Assembly: GCA_021827805.1 (NCBI GenBank)
Contig: JAKAUG010000464.1
Coordinates: forward strand, 1-5,007
Source: Bacillota bacterium
GTDB lineage: Bacteria; Bacillota; Sulfobacillia; RBS10-35; JAJYVN01
Direction of reading: 5' to 3'
Length of the DNA: 5,007 nucleotides
Position numbers and translations under genes: made by a program. Shown piece by piece: positions 1-5,007 of this stretch; positions within the stretch are counted from its first letter, which is position 1, and the number at the start of each line of letters is the position of its first letter. A model generated the notes under the pieces. The model ran no database searches. It worked only from the letters and a program-made list of their open reading frames with translations, and was not told the origin of the DNA.

Positions 1-1
1 G

Positions 2-1510
2 GTGATCGCCGACCGTACCCGCCGTGGCCGCCAGCACTGGGTCGAGCAGGGCGCGCTCGTCACAAGCGGTGTTCCCTACGGCTACCGCTTCGTCCCGCGC
101 ACAGCCGACCACCGGGCGACCATGGAGGTCGATCCCGAGCAGGCGGCAGTGGTCCGCGAAATCTTCGCCACGCTCACTGACGAGCACATGGCCTGCCGCG
201 CCATCTGCCGCCAGCTGACCGAGCGCGGCACCCCCGCGCCCAAGGGCGGCCGCATCTGGCACCCATCGGTGCTGCAGCGCATCGTGACCAACACGGCCTA
301 TGTCGGCCGGTTCGTGTACGGCAAGAACGAGGCGGCCGAGCCGCAGCGCGCGTTCAAGCCGGTCGGCGAGCGCAACCGCAAGAAGTCTTCACGCAAGGCC
401 CTGCCGGCGAAGCAGTGGGTGACCATCCCCTGCGAGCCGATCATCGACGAGGCCACGTTCCGATCCGCGCAGGCGCAACTGGCCGCGAACGCGCAATTCT
501 CGCCCCGACACAACACCCGGACCGAATACCTGCTCCGGGGCCTGATCCGGTGCGGATCGTGCGGCGGCGCCTACGTCGGCGCGACGACGAAACGCGGCCA
601 TGGACGGGTCGACCGCTACTACCGCTGCAACTCGCGCGACCCGTACAGCATCGGCGTCCGCACCGTCTGCCGCGCGCCGTACGTCCGGGCGGACGAGGCC
701 GAGCGCACCGTCTGGGAGACGTGCCTCGACCTGCTCCAGCCGGAGGTGCTGGCCGAGGAGTACCGGCGGCGGATCGCGGAGGACGAACAGGGCGGCGACG
801 AAGCCGAGGCCCGCAAGGTCCAGGCCGACCTGAAGGCGGTCGAGCGGCAGGAGCGCCGCTGGCAGGAGGCCTACGCCGCGGAAGCCATCGACCTCGCTAC
901 CCTGAAGGCGCGGATGGACGCCTGTAGGACGCAGCGGCAGGCCTTGGAGATCCGCTTCGCCACGCTCGGCCAGGCCCGAGAGCGCCGGGCGCACGAGGCC
1001 CAGGTCATTGCCTCCCTGGAGGCCTTCGTCGCGAGCGTCGGCGCAGGCCTGGAGACCGCCGACTTCGCCAAGCGCCAGCAGGTCATCCGGCTCATGGTGG
1101 AGCGCGTCGTGGTCGAGGAGGGCGGGCACCTGCGGATCGAGTTGGCGATCCCGCTGGGCGGTGCGGGCGATGGAGGCTCAGGCGGCGGGTCGCGGCACGG
1201 CGGAGGCGATTCCGGTTCGTATGCATTGCGTCCTGACCGTGTTCGGGCCGAGGTAGCCGACGATCTGGCCCTGCTCGATCGCAAAGCTGACGCCAGCCAC
1301 AGCCTCGACCGGGGCATAGGATCGAGTGAAGAGGCCCCCGGCACGCCGGCCAGCGGTATCGCGCCCCCGGAGGACGCGGAAGGTCTTGCGCAGGTCATCG
1401 GCGCGGATGGCCTGCACAGGCGGCCCCCTTCCCGTTCGCGGACTTCGGATTCAGGCGTTCAGGCACTCTATTCCAGAGGGCAGCAGCCGACTCCTGCGGA
1501 ACAGTGCTGA
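2..1510 (+). CDS. Large serine recombinase (site-specific integrase), 5'-partial, reads through its own attachment site
   Basis: This is the C-terminal part of a large serine integrase that cuts and rejoins DNA at att sites. The N-terminal resolvase domain with the catalytic serine lies off the left edge, so the first codon here is not the true start. Numbering from that codon, residues 4-17 resemble the linker helix after the catalytic domain (RTRRGR). Residues 23-29 (GVPYGYR) to about 108 (TNTAYVGRFVYGK) are the Recombinase domain. Residues 180-225 form the zinc ribbon with C184, C187, C209 and C223. Residues about 255-335 are a charged coiled coil, and about 355-390 the usual VERVVVEEGGHLRIELAIPL end. 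A Gly/Ser-rich tail follows. From about residue 414 the frame crosses the element/host junction and is antisense to a broken ABC gene until TGA at 1508-1510. The last ~88 residues are therefore probably accidental or specific to the integrated state. Family assignment is secure; the true C-terminus is not. Confidence 0.93.
   Translation: MIADRTRRGRQHWVEQGALVTSGVPYGYRFVPRTADHRATMEVDPEQAAVVREIFATLTDEHMACRAICRQLTERGTPAPKGGRIWHPSVLQRIVTNTAYVGRFVYGKNEAAEPQRAFKPVGERNRKKSSRKALPAKQWVTIPCEPIIDEATFRSAQAQLAANAQFSPRHNTRTEYLLRGLIRCGSCGGAYVGATTKRGHGRVDRYYRCNSRDPYSIGVRTVCRAPYVRADEAERTVWETCLDLLQPEVLAEEYRRRIAEDEQGGDEAEARKVQADLKAVERQERRWQEAYAAEAIDLATLKARMDACRTQRQALEIRFATLGQARERRAHEAQVIASLEAFVASVGAGLETADFAKRQQVIRLMVERVVVEEGGHLRIELAIPLGGAGDGGSGGGSRHGGGDSGSYALRPDRVRAEVADDLALLDRKADASHSLDRGIGSSEEAPGTPASGIAPPEDAEGLAQVIGADGLHRRPPSRSRTSDSGVQALYSRGQQPTPAEQC
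1222..1256. other. Putative attachment-site junction (element/host boundary) of the serine recombinase
   Basis: On the right of about position 1240, the - strand encodes a textbook ABC ATPase N-terminus up to IVGYLGPN, the start of Walker A. On the left, where GAGKS/T should follow, the sequence changes to the DNA immediately after the recombinase zinc-ribbon and coiled-coil region. The homology break falls directly next to the last host-derived nonamer GTTCGGGCC (1241-1249, + strand). Serine integrase genes commonly lie next to one att site, so 1240/1241 is best read as attL or attR. The exact 2-bp crossover cannot be placed without the other junction or an intact target gene. Confidence 0.7.
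1241..1417 (-). pseudogene. ABC transporter ATP-binding protein, 5' fragment disrupted in the Walker A codons
   Basis: Fifty-nine codons of an ABC ATPase start at GTG (1417-1415), six bases after an AAGGGGG ribosome-binding site at 1430-1424. The protein begins MQAIRADDLRKTFRV, has an Arg/Gly-rich insertion and then VEAVAGVSFAIEQGQIVGYLGPN. This is the layout of ATPases paired with ABC-2 type permeases, which have a 15-20 residue insertion before the VxAVxGVSF strand. Walker A is cut after GPN: the GAGKS/T that binds ATP phosphates is missing, and the frame goes on for about 20 unrelated residues inside the mobile element to a stop near 1178. The product would lack Walker B, the signature motif and any ATPase activity. 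The cause appears to be integration of the serine-recombinase element. The 3' remainder should be beyond the far end of the element, outside this window. Confidence 0.82.
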
Positions 1511-1578
1511 GGGATTGAACACCCTTTCCCTCGGAGAACGAGACAGTTGTCGAGATCCCACCGTTCGGAGCGCTGCTC

Positions 1579-1821
1579 GCCACCGCGCTCCCTGCGCTGG
1601 CGTCGCCATCCCTCCAACCCCCCAGCCACCTGCTGCCGGCGCCACAGAGACAGGTGCGAGCGCTACAGCCCTTCCCGCCGCGGCAACGTCCCCAACTGCT
1701 CCGAAGCCTCACACCGCTGCGCCCCCGTAAGCACTCGCGGCTTGTACCCCATCGTGAACCGCCGCCGATGCCGAACATCCCGCACTTCCGGATCCGGAGC
1801 CCGGACCTGCTTCGTCCGGCA
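1579..1821 (-). pseudogene. Relic of IS3-type transposase OrfA (helix-turn-helix part) with an in-frame TAG
   Basis: The - strand frame reads RAPDPEVRDVRHRRRFTMGY, then KPRVLTGAQRCEASEQLG, then RREGL, then TAG at 1665-1663, and continues in the same frame as RSHLSLWRRQQVAGGLEGWR. This follows the familiar OrfA pattern RRRFTAEYKLRIL...GALLRREGLYSSHLxxWRRQ..AGALAGL of IS3-like transposases. The TAG stands exactly where the conserved Tyr codon (TAC) of REGLYSSHL is expected, so a single base change explains it. No good start codon precedes the relic: the ATG at 1752-1750 falls inside the conserved block. Similarity fades after about 1579, and there is no OrfB with a DDE domain. I see no terminal inverted repeats. 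The element is long dead. Assignment rests on recalled family patterns rather than a search. Confidence 0.6.
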
Positions 1822-2150
1822 GGGATGTCGGTTCTCGGGTGGCGGCGGCGTAGCTGTCGAGGCACCGAAAGAATCGAGGGACCGGGGGTCGCGGGGGCTG
1901 GGCGGGCCGAAAGGGATCCGGGCAGGGGGACCGGGGAGGCGACGGGTGGCCTCCCCGAGGGTGCGCATAAGCGCGTACTCGCGCGCACTGTCTGCAACGT
2001 GCGGGTTGCGATCCACGTGGCCCGCGGGGCGTCTGCCGCCGGCCGAGAGCCGGAAGGTGGCGTTGTTGGGGCCATCGGCCGCCGGGGCCAGATCGAGGGA
2101 ACCGCACAGGTCCCACCGGGGCCGCACGGTCTCCGCGCGTGTGGAGGAGT
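1822..2150 (-). other. Unidentified coding-like remnant, no start or stop of its own
   Basis: Between the end of the exporter operon and the IS relic, one - strand frame is open, has high G/C third positions and gives protein-like sequence. Examples are RWDLCGSLDLAPAADG, NNATFRLSAGGRRPAGHVD and DSAREYALMRTLGEATRRLP. The frame is the same one that holds the transposase relic. I do not recognise a family, see no ribosome-binding site, and cannot tell a decayed gene from chance openness in high-GC DNA. The later part (about 1822-1930) turns Pro/Arg-rich and looks non-coding. No + strand frame here looks better. Confidence 0.22.
1932..1957. repeat. Perfect 9-bp inverted repeat (stem-loop)
   Basis: Arms CGGGGAGGC (1932-1940) and GCCTCCCCG (1949-1957) are perfectly complementary across an 8-nt loop. 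No T-run follows on either strand, so a classical intrinsic terminator is not supported. It lies between the exporter operon and the IS relic and could be a U-less terminator. At this G+C a hairpin of this size can also arise by chance. Confidence 0.4.
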
Positions 2151-2156
2151 GACGCC

Positions 2157-2191
2157 GGGGCCGGATCCACGGGCGGAGTCCATCGGGCCCC
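2157..2191 (-). terminator. Candidate terminator hairpin of the DrrAB-like operon
   Basis: The hairpin starts about 46 nt after the permease stop codon on the - strand. Arms GGGGCCCGAT (2191-2182) and ATCCGGCCCC (2166-2157) pair over 10 positions with one G/G or C/C mismatch, around a 15-nt loop. No U-tract follows. Actinobacterial terminators often lack one, so position and stem support the call only moderately. Confidence 0.4.
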
Positions 2192-2237
2192 CCATCGCCA
2201 TCCGCGGCGGAGGCCGCACGCGTTACGGTCGGTGCCG

Positions 2238-3088
2238 TCACCGGGCCGTCGCGGTCCGGTAGCGATGGACGGCCAGGGGCAGAAAGACGGCCAGCAGCAG
2301 CAGCGAATACCCGGCCGAGGCCAGGACGGCATGGTGGAGCGGCCAGGCGCCGGACGGCGGGGCCGCCCCAGGATCGCCGAAGAGCTGGCGGCAGGCGGCG
2401 ACGGTGGCGCTGAGCGGGTTCCAGTTCGCGACCGAGCGCAGCACTCGCGGCATGCCGGCCGTGGGCACGAAGGTGTTGGCCACGAAGGTCAGCGGGAACA
2501 TGAAGACGAAACCAAACACCTGCGCCGTCTCGGGTTGGCGGACGATGAGGCCGATGAACGTGCCGAGCCAACTCATGGCGAAACCGAAGAGCAGGAGCAG
2601 GGCGATGCCGGCAGCCGTCTGGTCGAGGCCGTGATCGGTCCGCCAGCCGATGAGCAGTCCGCACCCCGCCATGACGGCCACGGCGAGGACATTCTTGATC
2701 AGGTCCGCGGCGGTCCCGCCCAGCAGGACGGCCGATCGCGCCATCGGCAGCGAGCGGAACCGGTCGATCACGCCCTTGGCCATGTTGTTGGCCACGGCGA
2801 CGGCGGTGGTGATGGCAGTGAAGGCCAGGCTTTGGGTGAAGATGCCCGGCATCAGGAAGGATCGATAGCTGCCGCCGCCGGGGACGGTGATCGCGCTGCC
2901 AAAGACGTAGGCGAAGAGCAGGACGAACATGAGGGGCTGGATCGTGACGTCCATCAGCTGCTCCGGGACGTGCGCGATGTGCGCGAGGTTGGCGCGCACG
3001 ACCGTCAGCGCGTCGGCGACGGCCCAGCGCATCCGGCCGACCAGCGTCGCCGGGGGCGGCGGCACGGGCACTTCCGGGTCCTGAGCCA

Positions 3089-3089
<1 letters not shown>
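2238..3089 (-). CDS. DrrB-like ABC-2 type permease of a drug exporter
   Basis: A 283-residue integral membrane subunit of an ABC exporter, expected to form the drug-translocating channel in the cytoplasmic membrane. After a short Pro-rich cytoplasmic start, hydrophobic segments lie at about 47-67, 80-103, 130-150, 160-182, 189-208 and 253-275, giving the six-helix ABC-2 fold. The block NNMAKGVIDRFRSLPMARSA (101-120) is the characteristic conserved loop of DrrB-type permeases. NWNPLSATVAACRQLFG (222-238) is the typical C-terminal motif. Length matches the family (about 250-290 aa). The ATG (3089-3087) shares its A with the TGA of the upstream ATPase gene (TGATG), so translation is probably coupled and subunit levels matched. 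Substrate cannot be read from sequence. The name follows daunorubicin-exporter homology, not evidence for anthracycline production. Confidence 0.93.
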
Positions 3090-4126
<1,037 letters not shown>

Positions 4127-4210
4127 CGAACCACTTCCCCTCGGGGCTTCCGGGCGGGACTCGCGAGGCGCCAGCGCCGAGGGCGCCCGTGGTGACCGTG
4201 GCGCCAGCGT

Positions 4211-4262
4211 GGCACGGCCCGCACCGCCCCGACACCGCGGGCGATGGGGGCCGTGCCCGCGG
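4211..4262 (-). promoter_or_regulatory. Exporter leader with two mutually exclusive hairpins
   Basis: In the 5' leader of the ATPase gene, the - strand can form hairpin 1 between CCGCGGGC (4262-4255) and GCCCGCGG (4242-4235), 8 bp with a 12-nt loop. It can instead form hairpin 2 between GGCACGGCCC (4257-4248) and GGGCCGTGCC (4220-4211), 10 bp with a 27-nt loop. Both are perfect, and they compete for 4255-4257, so only one can exist at a time. That is the geometry of an attenuator or folding switch, but no U-rich terminator, leader peptide or known riboswitch motif is evident. At this G+C, inverted repeats of this size can arise by chance. Confidence 0.3.
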
Positions 4263-4285
4263 GTGGCCACGCGTCTGCCGTGGCC

Positions 4286-4310
4286 GGTAGGCTGCCTGGC
4301 GCAGCCTACC
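4286..4310. promoter_or_regulatory. Perfect palindrome, likely repressor operator (TetR-like)
   Basis: Arms GGTAGGCTGC (4286-4295) and GCAGCCTACC (4301-4310) are exact inverted copies separated by CTGGC. A 25-bp palindrome overlapping a promoter -10 region, ahead of a DrrAB-type exporter, is what a dimeric repressor such as a TetR-family drug sensor would use. As a terminator it is unlikely because no T-run follows on either strand. No regulator gene lies in the window, so the binding protein is unknown. Confidence 0.6.
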
Positions 4311-4332
4311 ACGGGAGCCCGCGAGGCGGCAA
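4303..4332 (-). promoter_or_regulatory. Putative sigma70-type promoter of the exporter operon
   Basis: On the - strand, TTGCCG (4332-4327) and TAGGCT (4308-4303) are spaced 18 bp apart. The first matches four of six -35 consensus bases; the second fits the actinobacterial TAGRMT-like -10. The -10 is inside the right arm of the palindrome, so a bound repressor would block RNA polymerase. The start point would be near 4296, leaving a leader of about 170 nt before the GTG. The call rests on sequence match and placement only. Confidence 0.4.
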
Positions 4333-4473
4333 CGTGCGAGGGAGGGGCCATCCCCAGCGGTCTCGCGAACGTGATGACGCGCGCACCCGACCAACCAGCC
4401 GAGCCAGGTTAACGGCCGCGCTGTCCTCGACACAGGAGGGTGAGGCCCGGCGTTGCCGCTGGCGCCCCCAGTC

Positions 4474-4506
4474 GCACCGTACGTGCGCCTTTCCCGCATG
4501 CGGCGC
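4474..4506 (-). ncRNA. Group II intron domain V-like element (CGC triad), probably part of a decayed or ORF-less intron
   Basis: The - strand reads GCGCCGCATGCGGGAAAG followed by GCGCACGTACGGTGC, close to the 34-nt domain V pattern GAGCCGTATGCGG..GAAA..CGCACGTACGGTTC. Lower stem pairs: 1-33, 2-32, 3-31 (the conserved G-U wobble), 4-30, 5-29, 6-28 and 8-26, with a C/A mismatch at 7-27. The two-base bulge C24-G25 is present, followed by an upper TGCG/CGCA stem. The catalytic triad at positions 2-4 is CGC, with a compensating G at position 32. CGC is the form known from group IIC introns, whereas other classes mostly have AGC. The distal loop is one base short and imperfect, suggesting decay. 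A possible domain VI hairpin with a GCAA loop (GCG-GCAA-CGC, 4450-4459) follows. No reverse transcriptase is encoded in 4507-5007. Confidence 0.55.
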
Positions 4507-4510
4507 GCCG

Positions 4511-4956
4511 ATGCTGTGTCGTGGCCAGACACCATCACCTGTACGGCTTCGTATGAACACCAAGAACCGCAACGGCTGAGCCGAAATTCCAGACGGTCAA
4601 GAGCGGAAAGCCCGCGGTGGTGAGGGTTCGAGACGCAGGGGGCATAGCATTTGTGTCCATCACCTCATGCGGGTGGTCGACACCACAGAAGATACCAGAA
4701 GAGTGGGGTCTGAACAAAGAGAGGGGCGGAATGTTCTTGTCCACATTCTGGAGGTCACAGTCTCTGGGATCCTGTCGCTACGGCACTTCTGCGCTTCTTG
4801 TCACGGAACTCTGGCCCATCCACGGTCGACTGGCTCGACGTTCCGGCGCCCGTGACGGTCGGGATGGAATCCACACATTTCACGTCACACGTTGCTGTGC
4901 GGTGGGGCCGTAACCGGCGCCCTGTCCTCCGAAACGGGGATCCGGGCCGGAACTCC
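4511..4956. other. Lower-GC stretch without a recognisable gene
   Basis: No frame on either strand gives a recognisable protein. The longest open frames are under 100 codons and look like chance. G+C falls clearly below the exporter genes (4681-4740 is 30 of 60). If the domain V-like element belongs to an intron, this stretch, upstream of it on the - strand, would hold domains I-IV. A GTGTG (4890-4886, - strand) fits the intron 5' consensus GTGYG and would give an ORF-less intron of about 450 nt, but that pentamer is too short to rely on. Confidence 0.3.
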
Positions 4957-4982
4957 GCGGGCTGTGCAGAGTAACAGCCCGC
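4957..4982. repeat. Perfect 9-bp inverted repeat (stem-loop)
   Basis: Arms GCGGGCTGT (4957-4965) and ACAGCCCGC (4974-4982) pair perfectly around an 8-nt loop. No T-run follows on either strand. It could be a terminator of a gene beyond the right edge. Since group IIC introns favour sites after terminator stem-loops, its position upstream (- strand) of the domain V-like element is notable but unproven. Confidence 0.4.
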
Positions 4983-5007
4983 TCCCTCTCGGGAAGGACT
5001 CCCTATT

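Noticed and set aside
389..1129. 246-codon - strand open frame inside the recombinase
   Set aside because: It is antisense to clear zinc-ribbon and coiled-coil coding sequence and has no motif of its own.
1395..2219. Long - strand open frame (274 codons) spanning the middle region
   Set aside because: Its translation is low-complexity Pro/Arg/Gly with no family pattern, and it overlaps the IS relic, whose recognisable frame is a different one.
4127..4351. 75-codon N-terminal extension of the DrrA-like ATPase from an upstream ATG at 4351
   Set aside because: The extension is Arg/Pro/Gly-rich, includes the palindrome and leader hairpins, and is absent from the family. The GTG at 4126 has a good ribosome-binding site and gives the usual length.
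4620..4640. GGTTCGAGAC resembling a tRNA T-loop
   Set aside because: No complementary T-stem, acceptor stem or anticodon arm can be drawn around it.
4535..4744. 69-codon - strand frame as a small gene
   Set aside because: No recognisable motif, membrane segment or convincing ribosome-binding site. Length is compatible with chance in this lower-GC stretch.
4617..4913. 98-codon + strand frame as a gene
   Set aside because: Mixed composition without domain or conserved motif, and no downstream or upstream operon context.

Overview
The window is high-GC DNA (roughly 70% in the coding parts) with strong G/C third positions and GTG starts next to purine-rich ribosome-binding sites. Together with a DrrAB-type drug exporter and a large serine recombinase, this suggests an actinomycete, probably Streptomyces or a relative. 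That assignment is inference from composition and gene families.

Left part (1-1417): the C-terminal two thirds of a large serine recombinase enters from the left edge on the + strand. At about position 1240 the mobile-element DNA ends abruptly. The sequence beyond it, read on the - strand, is the first 59 codons of an ABC-transporter ATPase gene that breaks inside the Walker A (P-loop) coding sequence. The recombinase and its element therefore appear to have integrated into this ABC gene, and 1240/1241 is one attachment-site junction. The rest of the element and the rest of the ABC gene should lie beyond the left edge. The recombinase frame has no stop before the junction and runs about 88 codons into host DNA.

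Middle (1418-2237): a region of decayed sequence with no intact gene. It holds a relic of an IS3-type transposase OrfA interrupted by a TAG, an unidentified coding-like stretch, one perfect 9-bp stem-loop and a candidate terminator of the following operon.

Right-centre (2238-4126, - strand): an intact, translationally coupled two-gene operon. A DrrA-like ATPase (345 aa) is followed by a DrrB-like ABC-2 permease (283 aa), with a 1-nt TGATG overlap. They should form one multidrug or antibiotic exporter at the cytoplasmic membrane. Upstream there is a sigma70-like promoter whose -10 element sits in a perfect 10-bp-arm palindrome, a likely repressor operator. A 170-nt leader follows with two mutually exclusive hairpins. 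No regulator gene is visible in the window.

Right end (4330-5007): no convincing protein gene. On the - strand at 4474-4506 there is a close match to group II intron domain V, with a CGC rather than AGC catalytic triad, but no reverse transcriptase. The surrounding DNA has lower G+C, and a 9-bp stem-loop lies near the edge.
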